A stretch of 6,339 nucleotides of DNA from Candidatus Bathyarchaeota archaeon (GCA_026414245.1 JAOAJJ010000067.1:1-6339), one strand, 5' to 3'. Positions 1 through 6,339 are shown, numbered from the stretch's first letter. Notes: generated from the letters alone by a model not told the origin. Made by a program: numbers and translations.

Positions 1-98
1 ATGAACAATAGTATCTCATCCAGTTCCTCAGGGGTTTGCGGCAGTTTTATTCCTAGAAGCGACTCTAAGTCTTCACGTTCAACCTCGATCGTCGGCAT
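1..98 (-). CDS. pheT: Phenylalanyl-tRNA synthetase beta subunit, N-terminal fragment (cut by left edge)
   Basis: Only the first 32 codons are present; the gene runs off the left edge. The translation begins MPTIEVEREDLESLLGIKLP, followed by an acidic helix (residues 21-32), which matches the usual start of the archaeal/eukaryotic-type PheRS beta chain. In the family this subunit pairs with the alpha chain in an (alpha-beta)2 enzyme that charges tRNA-Phe, and it carries the tRNA-binding and editing functions; none of those domains is visible here. The ATG lies 2 bases after the pheS stop codon. A GGGAG Shine-Dalgarno-like stretch (110-114) sits 11 bases upstream, inside the last codons of pheS. 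The short spacing implies co-transcription and probably coupled translation, as expected for two subunits made in equal amounts. Identity rests on a short N-terminus plus position directly after pheS. Confidence 0.88.
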   Translation of the reverse strand, partial: MPTIEVEREDLESLLGIKLPQTPEELDEILLF

Positions 99-100
99 AC

Positions 101-1618
101 TTATATCATCTCCCTTCTCCTAAGCCAATCAAGGTTATGGGTGAATAAATAGCGTATATCGTTTATTCCAGCCCTCATCATAAAGAGCCTGTCTACGCCT
201 AAACCCCAAGCTAAAACTGGGACATCTATGCCGAGAGGCAGCGTCACTTCTGGTCGGAATATTCCTGAGCCTCCGAACTCCATCCAGCCATAACCCTCCT
301 TATAAGCTGACAGCTCAACACTCGGCTCAGTGAACGGGAAATAATCTGGCCTGAATCTAACCTTGTCCGCTCCCGCTATATCTATCGCAAAGCGCTCAAG
401 TATCCCAAGCAAATCGCGTAAAGTTAAATCTTCACCCACAACTATGCCTTCAACCTGATTAAATTCGCTTAAATGAGTTTTATCCATGAGCTCAGGCCTA
501 TAACAGCGGGCTATGGCGAAATATTTTCCAGGTATCTCAAGGTCATCGCTTATAAGTGTTCTTACGCTTACGGCTGTTGTGTGGCTGCGTAGAATCAGCC
601 TTGCAGCCATGAGAAGCGAAAACTTGTATCCCCAACCCCTTGAACCGGTTTTCCATCCATTCTCATGAGTCTCTTTAACCTGCTCAAGGAACTTCATGTA
701 GGGGCTTAAGTCTCCATACTCTGGATCCTTAATAAGATACATGTCATGGATCTCTCTAGCCGGATGATCTTGAGGCATGTAAAGCCCATCACAATTAAAG
801 AAGCTCACTTCGACAATAGGCCCATTCATCTCCTTGAAGCCTAGGGCAACAAGCTTTTCTCGAACTTCATCTAGGAAACGTAGATATGGATGCTTTTTTC
901 CAGGCCAAACTCTGGGCGCCGGAGCCTTAATATTATATTTTAAGATTCTTTTTTCACGCCACTTACCGGTCACTATGAGCTCCGGAGTTAATTGTGTTAC
1001 TTCCTCAACCACTTCGATACTCTTCCTAAGCAGTTTCAAGCCATCATCAGTTAACTCAACCTCTCTAACAGACCCCTCGCCAACAATGAGTATCTTTCTA
1101 CTCTTAAGGATTTTAAAGGCTTCCTTCAAATCATTGTCTAGATCTTCAAGGATTAACGTTCCCGCCACTTTAAGCATCGCTAAAAGCTTCTCGTCAGACC
1201 CTATCTCCGGCTCTCTCAGAATCTTAAGCTTCCGTTCTCCAGTCTTCATCTCCGCCCAGCCTTTACGGATAAGCCAGCCTAACGCTATGGTAGCCGTCTC
1301 ATTATCTATTGAAGCAGCCTTAAAAACATCACTTATCGACGCTTCACCGCCCATACTCATTAGTATTTCAGCCAACCGCCTCTCCGGCAAACCCTTTTCA
1401 GCGTATTTTTCCCCCTCATCATTAAGCGAAAAACGCGTCAGCTTTTTCTCATTGATCCTCACAAGTTTTTTGTCCTCGAGTGAGAGGGCAGCTCGCATAA
1501 CAGCAGCATATGCAAGCCCAGTTGCTTCAACTATCCTCTCTATAGTGGTTTTTCCGCCGAGCTCTTTTAATGCCACGAGAATTCTCCTCTCATTTTCACG
1601 CAGATCTATGGAGCTCAT
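101..1618 (-). CDS. pheS: Phenylalanyl-tRNA synthetase alpha subunit (archaeal type)
   Basis: This is the catalytic subunit of the enzyme that attaches phenylalanine to tRNA-Phe in the cytoplasm; it works with PheT, encoded next. I start it at the ATG at 1618 (505 residues, MSSIDLRENERRIL), because GAGGG lies 6 bases upstream. An ATG 27 bases earlier (1645) would add the basic stretch MALRSRGKK, but the only SD-like bases before it are 3 bases away. Residues about 5-80 and 80-205 look like winged-helix repeats, typical of the long archaeal/eukaryotic N-terminus. The class II catalytic domain starts near residue 240. Family landmarks include PQDHPARE (282-289), the THENG...TGSRGWGY insert (317-331), HTTAVS (346-351), motif 2 (FAIARCYRPE, 367-376, then HLSEFNQVEG), RPDYFPFTEPSVE (423-435) and motif 3 (GLGVDRL, 472-478). 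Motif 2 reads YRPE where FRNE is common, but the Arg and Glu are kept. It looks intact and functional. Confidence 0.97.
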   Translation of the reverse strand: MSSIDLRENERRILVALKELGGKTTIERIVEATGLAYAAVMRAALSLEDKKLVRINEKKLTRFSLNDEGEKYAEKGLPERRLAEILMSMGGEASISDVFKAASIDNETATIALGWLIRKGWAEMKTGERKLKILREPEIGSDEKLLAMLKVAGTLILEDLDNDLKEAFKILKSRKILIVGEGSVREVELTDDGLKLLRKSIEVVEEVTQLTPELIVTGKWREKRILKYNIKAPAPRVWPGKKHPYLRFLDEVREKLVALGFKEMNGPIVEVSFFNCDGLYMPQDHPAREIHDMYLIKDPEYGDLSPYMKFLEQVKETHENGWKTGSRGWGYKFSLLMAARLILRSHTTAVSVRTLISDDLEIPGKYFAIARCYRPELMDKTHLSEFNQVEGIVVGEDLTLRDLLGILERFAIDIAGADKVRFRPDYFPFTEPSVELSAYKEGYGWMEFGGSGIFRPEVTLPLGIDVPVLAWGLGVDRLFMMRAGINDIRYLFTHNLDWLRRREMI

Positions 1619-1624
1619 CTTTTT

Positions 1625-1629
1625 CCCTC
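1625..1629 (-). promoter_or_regulatory. Ribosome binding site deciding the pheS start
   Basis: The minus strand reads GAGGG here, 6 bases before the ATG at 1616-1618. This is a better-placed Shine-Dalgarno match than anything before the upstream in-frame ATG at 1643-1645, where GTGAG is only 3 bases away. It is the reason for choosing the shorter 505-residue PheS. The site would lie inside the coding region if the longer form is the real one. Confidence 0.55.
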
Positions 1630-1687
1630 TGCTTCTTAAAGCCATTAACTCACATATCTTTCGCCGGGGAACTTAGTAAACAATTTA

Positions 1688-1727
1688 TGTTTTAAACTAG
1701 GCTATTTAATCTCTTTCATTTAAATAT
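1688..1727 (-). promoter_or_regulatory. Candidate archaeal TATA boxes for pheST
   Basis: The 87-base gap between fen and pheS holds two TTTAAA-type boxes on the minus strand: ATATTTAAAT (1718-1727) and GTTTAAAACA (1688-1697). Using the usual distance of about 25 bases from TATA box to start site, transcription would begin near 1697 or near 1668, giving a leader of roughly 80 or 50 bases before the ATG at 1618. Neither has a clearly better purine-rich BRE. The sequence does not show which one is used, or whether pheST is also reached by read-through from fen. Confidence 0.4.
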
Positions 1728-1732
1728 CCCCG

Positions 1733-2764
1733 TTAAAACCATGATTCTAATGTTCTTTTCGCCCTAGCTTTTTTCATCCCCTTGATAGCTTCTTCCAAAG
1801 CCTTTCGCACCCGATCTTCCGAAAAATCTTTTTCGCCACAGAGGAAACCCACCACGCCCCCAACATCCGGCTCACTCCATTTAAGTTCATAATTGTCCGT
1901 AACATCTGGATGAAGGAAGATTTCCCTTATTTTCGCCGGTTCAACCGGGAATTCAGCGCCCTTTATCGCTGGCAGAGCTCTCTCCAAGCTTCCGTAAGTC
2001 TTTATGAGTTTAAGCGCTGTTTTGGGCCCTATGCCCTTCACGCCCTCGGGATTATAATCTGTTCCAACGAGTATCCCCACGTCAACCAATTGTTCACGAG
2101 TAATGCCTAGCTCCCTAAGAATACGAGCTAATTCAAGCACTTCGGGTTTAACCTCAACATAAACATTCTTTCCAGGAAGCTTTCTCTTTCCAGAAATAGT
2201 CAAGTTCCTCAGGAGTTGTGGGGCGCCGAAAAGCAAGCTGTCATAATCTTGGCTTGCACAGAAGTTAGCGTCCCCCCTTATAGCCATGTGCGCCGCCTGG
2301 GCTTCCCCCTCTGATGGAGCCTGAACCCAAGGCACACCCATAAAAGTCAGCAGGCGCTTAGCGTCTTCAGCCATATAGTCCTTTAAATGGGAAGTCATCT
2401 GCGCATATTTGCGGGCTTCCTCAATATTACCTTCCCTTAACGCAGCCTCATACTTTTTTATCGCCTCTTCCTTCACTTTCATCCTACTCTTAATTTCAGC
2501 CTCTTTAAGAGCTGGCGGCTTACCATCAAAAACATAAACAGGCTTTATTCCCAACTCAAGCAAATTGCATGTTCTATAAAACAGGCCGCTTAAGTGGCTT
2601 GTAATTCTTCCCGCATTATCTGTAAGCGGTGTTCCATCGGGTTGCCTAATTATCGCGAGAAATTGATATAGCGCATTGTATGCATCTATCGCCACAACCT
2701 TACCGCTGAGGTTGCTTAAATTCGTCGGTGTCCTTGGAACTAAATCGCCTAAATCAACGCCCAT
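1733..2764 (-). CDS. fen: Flap endonuclease 1 (FEN-1, XPG/Rad2 family)
   Basis: This structure-specific nuclease removes 5' flaps during Okazaki fragment maturation and in DNA repair. It has 343 residues, the normal archaeal length. The N-terminal XPG domain starts with the conserved MGVDLGDLVP. The metal-binding acidic residues of the family are all visible: D27 (AIDAYN), D80 (VFDGKPP), E152 and E154 (APSEGEAQAA), D173 and D175 (SQDYDSLLFG), and D236 (GTDYNP). The helical-clamp region is about 84-135. The helix-hairpin-helix that binds duplex DNA follows at about 241-262 (GVKGIGPKTALKLIKTYG). The C-terminus ends KRTLESWF, a PCNA-interacting (PIP) box in which the usual leading Gln is Lys. 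The ATG start is fixed by the conserved N-terminus; only a weak GGA lies before it. The gene has its own TATA box upstream and is followed by pheS after a short gap. It looks fully functional. Confidence 0.98.
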   Translation of the reverse strand: MGVDLGDLVPRTPTNLSNLSGKVVAIDAYNALYQFLAIIRQPDGTPLTDNAGRITSHLSGLFYRTCNLLELGIKPVYVFDGKPPALKEAEIKSRMKVKEEAIKKYEAALREGNIEEARKYAQMTSHLKDYMAEDAKRLLTFMGVPWVQAPSEGEAQAAHMAIRGDANFCASQDYDSLLFGAPQLLRNLTISGKRKLPGKNVYVEVKPEVLELARILRELGITREQLVDVGILVGTDYNPEGVKGIGPKTALKLIKTYGSLERALPAIKGAEFPVEPAKIREIFLHPDVTDNYELKWSEPDVGGVVGFLCGEKDFSEDRVRKALEEAIKGMKKARAKRTLESWF

Positions 2765-2817
2765 AAATCCAACTCTCTTTAACGAAATGTAATTTTAACA
2801 TTCCCCCTATTATTCTT

Positions 2818-2832
2818 TATTTAAATTTAATC
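2818..2832 (-). promoter_or_regulatory. Archaeal promoter (BRE/TATA) for fen
   Basis: On the minus strand the bases read GATTAAATTTAAATA, a TTTAAATA TATA box (2818-2825) preceded by an A/T-rich stretch suitable as a BRE. A start site about 25 bases downstream would fall near 2796, leaving a leader of about 30 bases before the fen ATG at 2764. It includes part of the perfect palindrome TTAAATTTAA (2821-2830), so it could also read as a TATA box in the other direction, but there is no plus-strand gene to serve. Confidence 0.6.
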
Positions 2833-2855
2833 AAAAATACATATATTTCGCAAAA
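2833..2855 (-). terminator. Possible oligo-T terminator after the permease gene
   Basis: Shortly after the permease stop codon (2868-2870), the minus strand carries TTTT (2852-2855) and TTTTT (2833-2837) in an A/T-rich stretch, with no clear hairpin. Archaeal termination typically needs only T-rich tracts, and this one lies just before the fen TATA box, where separation of the two transcription units makes sense. The evidence is weak because the whole gap is A/T-rich. Confidence 0.3.
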
Positions 2856-2867
2856 CGTCAGTCCTTG

Positions 2868-5800
2868 TTAAACCAACCCCATGATTCTTCTTTTATCTTT
2901 AATCCACCTCATCAATATTTCATGGACAAAGTCTACGGTTCTCTCTAAAGCGCTCTCCGGCATGCCGGGCGAAATTGGCTCCGAAATTAATTTAACACGG
3001 TAATACTCTTCATCAGCCCTCTTTACCAGAGTTAAAGCGTTGTTTGTTCCACGCTTATTCTCTGGGGGACCGAATAAATATGTGAATTTAATGGTCTTTG
3101 TTATTTCTCCCTTAGTGCTCTCGATTTCCGGGAGATCCTCAATATTTTCAACTTTTTCCACATATCCATATCTTAAATCGCCTAGGCAGCTTAAAAAGTA
3201 GCCTATGAAGAATTCCTTCTCATTAATCAATACTTTTATCGGCATGCTTAATTCCCTAGTCTGATATACTCTAAATATCTCCTCTCTACGCTTTTTCTCC
3301 TCTTCCTCAGGCCTTTTAACCCTCTTTATTTTTGATGGCGTATACGCGCTGACAGCCATGGCCGCTGGTCTCATGGCGGATAATACTGAGATTAGAATAG
3401 CTAAGGCGAAGCCTAGGGCGCTCCACCACCATTCAAGCTTCTCTCTAACCATTAGATCATGTCCGAAGAACATCATGATTCTGTAGAAGCTTAGTCCAGC
3501 TAAGTATCCTAGGCTGCCGCCAACCATGCCTATGACAGCGGCTTCGGCTACAAATGTTAGCCCTATATGAGTTGGGTTTAATCCAATGGCTGATAAAACT
3601 CTAATCTCCTTTTCTCTCTCGTAGGCGCTGTTAATCATCACCATGCTGACGTTAAGGACCACCATAATTATCGGGATTAAGAGCTCTAAAACCCCTTTAA
3701 GCTCAATGTAGGAGCCGATATGATAATATGTGACTACACCATTTAATGAGACAAAGACGTCGTGTCCATATATGAGAACAACGTTTTTAATATTCGCCTC
3801 TATATTAGTGATGGAGGCTGGTTGAAAAACTATCTCTGAGAGTAGGATGAGGTTTGGAGCTTTATCGAGAATTTTCTCTAAGGTTTTCAGATTAATCAAT
3901 ATAACTTCTGTGGAATTACATCTTCTTGTCGAGCCGTCTTCAAGGAGCCGGTATGGGCCGAAAAGTGATCCGTCAACATCTTTTAAAACATCGTATTTCT
4001 CATCGTTAATAAGCCCCTTTACAGAGAGATTCTCTGTAAGACGGTCGGTTATTCTAAGAGTCACATTACTTTTTTCTTTAATATTCAGCTTATTAGCTAA
4101 ACTTGAACTTATAAGGATCTCGCCGTAAGCGTCGTCGCTTAAATATTCTCCCCCATCGATTATTTCCTCTATTCCAGTATAATTCGCCTCAATACTGGGG
4201 GATATGGCAATTACGCCATAAATGGGCTGATTCTCATTAGTTTTTGGATTTATGAGTAAGGCTATAGGGTCAGCTCGAGGAAGATTCCTCCATCTCTGCG
4301 CAACATTAACCATGGGGATTATCTCCGAAATAGTGATTATGTCGCTGTAGCCCAGTGGTGAAAAGAAGGCTGAAGAGCCATTAACCATCCTCCTCACTAA
4401 AATACCTTCTGATAGAGAGGTGAAGCCAACCCTCTCGGAAATCACGCCAAAAACTGTTCCAAAAGATGTAAGCGACACAAACGCTAAAATAAGAATCCCC
4501 ACCGAAAAAATTGTGAAGAAACCGCGAATCTTTTTGCGTTTTATCTGGCGTTTACCCATAGAGAAGAGTAGCACGATTGCGCTTCTCCACGTAACCTCTC
4601 CTTCAACAGATCGCTCCTTCCAGACACGCGGCAATATAAAGACTAGAAATGAGAAAGCTGTGAACGAGACGATTGCGGCGCATATAAAAAGCACAGCGTT
4701 CCTGATGATTATTATATGTGTGCCTGGGTGAGTATAGTAAAGCACCGCTAAAAATAGAATGTAAAAGATGATGTTTGACACTATTTTCTTCCTTTCATCC
4801 TCAAAGAAGAAGAAGGATACCGCTATGCTGAAGACTGAAATAACGGCTGGAAGATAAACAGCTTGGCTCTCGGCGAAAAACAATTTATCTCTAAGTAGCC
4901 TGTGAATGTTATCCGTTTCATCGATGGCTTTCCTTAAAGTTAGCCAAACTTCTCTGAAATCCTCGTCTTTTTGGGCGTTTTGTAAAAGTATCTCAGCCTC
5001 CACCATATTTTTGCTTACATGACTTAACATTTTTCTCTCGTCGAAAACCGTGAAGCCTATGGCTTGCACTCTATCGATCATGCGGGAAATATCCGTGAAG
5101 AGCATCTTAGTATACTCTACACCACTCCTAAGACTATAGGCTGAAATCTTGATAGGTGGTAGAACCCCCTTATGGGGCGCCCTGAAAGGTAAAGATCCAT
5201 TATATATGCGGAATTTTTCCTTCTCAAACGATATACGTGAGAACTCTCTTCGTATATAAGATACTTCTACTTCGAGGAAGAATGGAAAGTTTGCTGGGGC
5301 AATCACAATATTATCTGGCAGACCTAAGAAGTGAACGTCTAAAGAGGATACATACTCATTAATAAACGAGTAGTTGAAAGGTTTAGTCTCCACCACAACT
5401 CTTATGCTCATGCGGCGCCTTTCCATGCTTGGCGTCTGAGCGATATAGGGAATGCCCTCAATCTCAATTAATGCCCCTGGAAGCAGCGTTAAAGTTATGT
5501 TTTTAACCTCTATCCTCTCGAAGTTTATTATCGCTTTTACAGGAACATAATCGATGAGCTTTGCATTAAAATCGCCTTTAAAGGCATACAGCCAATATGT
5601 GCCTCTAAGCCTAATATGATCTCCAGAAATTATACATTCCCCATTCTCATCAGTGAAATATCTATGTGTAACCCAGTTAGCTATATCCCATAGTATTATC
5701 GTCACATTCCGCACAGCATTACCCGTGATAGCGTCAATAGCCTTTATGTTTATTGAAGGCGAGATCTTCGCCTCTATGGGTTGATAAGAGATGCAGTGAA

Positions 5801-5876
5801 CAATATATGGTGGAGTTAAAGAGTATGAGAGTATTGCTGCAAGGAAAAGAACCAATATGAGATATTTCACACGCAT
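2868..5876 (-). CDS. Large FtsX/MacB-type ABC transporter permease with N-terminal ectodomain and fused C-terminal domain
   Basis: This 1002-residue membrane protein has a C-terminal FtsX-family permease core. Predicted layout: signal peptide or anchor (4-20); extracellular region (21-338) whose first part (about 41-140) resembles a carboxypeptidase-regulatory or Ig-like beta-sandwich and whose last part (about 255-335) is a helical pair; three membrane helices (339-358, 365-382, 388-416); a basic cytosolic loop (417-452); core helix (453-478); a MacB-like extracellular domain (479-727); core helices 728-750, 770-797 and 817-839; and a soluble cytosolic tail (850-1002). The family signature is the AYEREKEIRVLSAIGLNP loop (751-768) followed by the glycine-rich helix AVIGMVGGSLGYLAG. 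FtsX/MacB permeases usually move or release substrates, or transmit force across the membrane, with a separate LolD-like ATPase, which is absent here. The start is the only in-frame option: TGA lies at 5895-5897. It overlaps the upstream ParB-like gene by 10 bases. The substrate is unknown. Confidence 0.88.
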   Translation of the reverse strand: MRVKYLILVLFLAAILSYSLTPPYIVHCISYQPIEAKISPSINIKAIDAITGNAVRNVTIILWDIANWVTHRYFTDENGECIISGDHIRLRGTYWLYAFKGDFNAKLIDYVPVKAIINFERIEVKNITLTLLPGALIEIEGIPYIAQTPSMERRRMSIRVVVETKPFNYSFINEYVSSLDVHFLGLPDNIVIAPANFPFFLEVEVSYIRREFSRISFEKEKFRIYNGSLPFRAPHKGVLPPIKISAYSLRSGVEYTKMLFTDISRMIDRVQAIGFTVFDERKMLSHVSKNMVEAEILLQNAQKDEDFREVWLTLRKAIDETDNIHRLLRDKLFFAESQAVYLPAVISVFSIAVSFFFFEDERKKIVSNIIFYILFLAVLYYTHPGTHIIIIRNAVLFICAAIVSFTAFSFLVFILPRVWKERSVEGEVTWRSAIVLLFSMGKRQIKRKKIRGFFTIFSVGILILAFVSLTSFGTVFGVISERVGFTSLSEGILVRRMVNGSSAFFSPLGYSDIITISEIIPMVNVAQRWRNLPRADPIALLINPKTNENQPIYGVIAISPSIEANYTGIEEIIDGGEYLSDDAYGEILISSSLANKLNIKEKSNVTLRITDRLTENLSVKGLINDEKYDVLKDVDGSLFGPYRLLEDGSTRRCNSTEVILINLKTLEKILDKAPNLILLSEIVFQPASITNIEANIKNVVLIYGHDVFVSLNGVVTYYHIGSYIELKGVLELLIPIIMVVLNVSMVMINSAYEREKEIRVLSAIGLNPTHIGLTFVAEAAVIGMVGGSLGYLAGLSFYRIMMFFGHDLMVREKLEWWWSALGFALAILISVLSAMRPAAMAVSAYTPSKIKRVKRPEEEEKKRREEIFRVYQTRELSMPIKVLINEKEFFIGYFLSCLGDLRYGYVEKVENIEDLPEIESTKGEITKTIKFTYLFGPPENKRGTNNALTLVKRADEEYYRVKLISEPISPGMPESALERTVDFVHEILMRWIKDKRRIMGLV

Positions 5877-6339
5877 GATTTTACATATTCCTCCTCACAT
5901 ATTTTTATGTCATCGATCTTTTTAAGACCCAGCCTATTAACCGTTTTAACAATCCCATACTCCACTTCTTTTTTAGGAGTTAGAAGAATAGCTCTAATAG
6001 TTTTTAAGCCTAGCTCCTTAGCTCTTAAGGCTCTCGCATGGCCATCGAGAATATAATATTTCTCCTCATATTTGACACACACTATCGGGACGAGAAGCCT
6101 CTCTATCGCCCTCACTTGCCTGCCGCTAACCTGCGGCTGGGTTGGAACAAGTTTTTCCAGAGGCACTTTTTCGATAACTATGTAGAACGGCACGTCATAC
6201 ATTGTCTCATAATATCTTAGTAATGTGATTATCTGGCTCCACGCCTTTAAGATCGGATCATCAATGGGCGCAGGATCAATTATAGGCAACTTTTCTATCG
6301 CACGTCTAGGAGGGGCGCGATAGCTTACCTCCTCTGGAA
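5867..6339 (-). CDS. ParB/Srx-fold (ParB N-terminal domain-like) protein, 5' end beyond right edge
   Basis: The reading frame is open to the right edge, giving 156 visible residues; the true start probably lies outside. A TTG at 6287-6289 could start a 140-residue form, but it has no Shine-Dalgarno before it, and the 16 codons upstream read as ordinary protein (PEEVSYRAPPRRAIEK). Counting from that TTG, an amphipathic helix (about 11-30) precedes the ParB/sulfiredoxin-like fold: FYIVIEKVPLEKLVPTQPQV (35-54), a helix, VPIVCVKYEEKYYILDG (67-83) and GHARALRAKELG (83-94), then a strand (97-103) and a short tail. The DGHxRxxxAxxLG pattern is the hallmark of the fold, which is shared by DNA-segregation ParB, sulfiredoxin and the archaeal ADP-dependent serine kinase SerK. 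The tail after the fold is only about 35 residues, with no helix-turn-helix for parS binding, so classical chromosome segregation is unlikely. Its stop codon overlaps the permease start. The function is unknown. Confidence 0.8.
   Translation of the reverse strand, partial: PEEVSYRAPPRRAIEKLPIIDPAPIDDPILKAWSQIITLLRYYETMYDVPFYIVIEKVPLEKLVPTQPQVSGRQVRAIERLLVPIVCVKYEEKYYILDGHARALRAKELGLKTIRAILLTPKKEVEYGIVKTVNRLGLKKIDDIKICEEEYVKSCV
5890..5896 (-). promoter_or_regulatory. Strong but distant Shine-Dalgarno for the permease gene
   Basis: The minus strand reads GAGGAGG here, inside the end of the ParB-like coding sequence and 13 bases before the permease ATG (5874-5876). The match is strong, but the spacing is longer than the usual 5-9 bases. 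No earlier start codon exists in the permease frame, so the ATG stands. The position suggests that ribosomes finishing the ParB-like gene restart on the permease. Confidence 0.5.

Noticed and set aside
834..1676. A 280-residue open frame on the plus strand, antisense to pheS
   Set aside because: It lies almost wholly within the clearly conserved pheS gene, is Ser-rich with low complexity typical of antisense shadows, and shows no recognisable domain.
1910..2110. A 66-residue plus-strand open frame
   Set aside because: It is antisense to the conserved helix-hairpin-helix and C-terminal region of FEN-1; no domain is visible.
2821..2830. Perfect palindrome TTAAATTTAA, considered as an operator
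   Set aside because: It coincides with the fen TATA box and is made only of A and T; such palindromes are expected by chance in archaeal promoters.
1646..2867. Search of the two intergenic gaps (1646-1732 and 2765-2867) for tRNA or C/D box RNA genes
   Set aside because: Neither gap has a paired C box (RUGAUGA) and D box (CUGA), and I see no tRNA-like arms; both look like promoter and terminator sequence only.
3847..4731. Two plus-strand open frames of about 100 residues (3847-4128 and 4420-4731)
   Set aside because: Both are inside the permease gene on the opposite strand, have no recognisable motif, and are best explained as shadows of its codon pattern.
5881..5886. A minimal ATG-TAA start-stop just before the permease start
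   Set aside because: It lies only 3 bases after the Shine-Dalgarno and in neither coding frame; a chance occurrence in A/T-rich sequence is more likely than a regulatory start-stop.
6038..6220. A 60-residue plus-strand open frame
   Set aside because: It is antisense to the core of the ParB-like domain and looks like a shadow.

Overview
This window is an archaeal chromosome segment. All five genes lie on the minus strand, in transcription order (high to low coordinates): a ParB/Srx-fold protein cut by the right edge, a very large FtsX/MacB-type ABC permease, flap endonuclease 1 (fen), phenylalanyl-tRNA synthetase alpha (pheS), and the first 32 codons of phenylalanyl-tRNA synthetase beta (pheT), cut by the left edge. 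The archaeal assignment rests on the FEN-1 gene, the archaeal/eukaryotic-type PheS with its long winged-helix N-terminus, and TTTAAA-type TATA boxes in the two real intergenic gaps. The wording of FEN-1 and the combination of genes suggest a Bathyarchaeia-like member of the Thermoproteota/TACK group. That is an impression from memory, not a search result.

The layout has two halves. From 1 to about 2860 it is housekeeping: pheS and pheT are separated by 2 bases and form a normal operon for the two subunits of one tRNA synthetase. The fen gene sits just upstream with its own convincing TATA box. The gap between fen and pheS (1646-1732) holds further TATA-like sequence and no obvious terminator. 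From 2868 to the right edge it is less ordinary: the ParB-like gene overlaps the start of the 1002-residue permease by 10 bases, so the two are almost certainly co-transcribed and probably translationally coupled.

The permease is the most unusual protein here. In order it has a signal peptide, a large N-terminal extracellular region that begins with a beta-sandwich-like segment, three membrane helices, a four-helix FtsX/MacB core with its own extracellular domain, and a fused soluble C-terminal domain of about 150 residues that I do not recognise. Its ATPase partner is not in the window. I see no RNA gene, mobile element, CRISPR array or notable repeat, and no complete undescribed system. The ParB-like/permease pair is the part worth following up.
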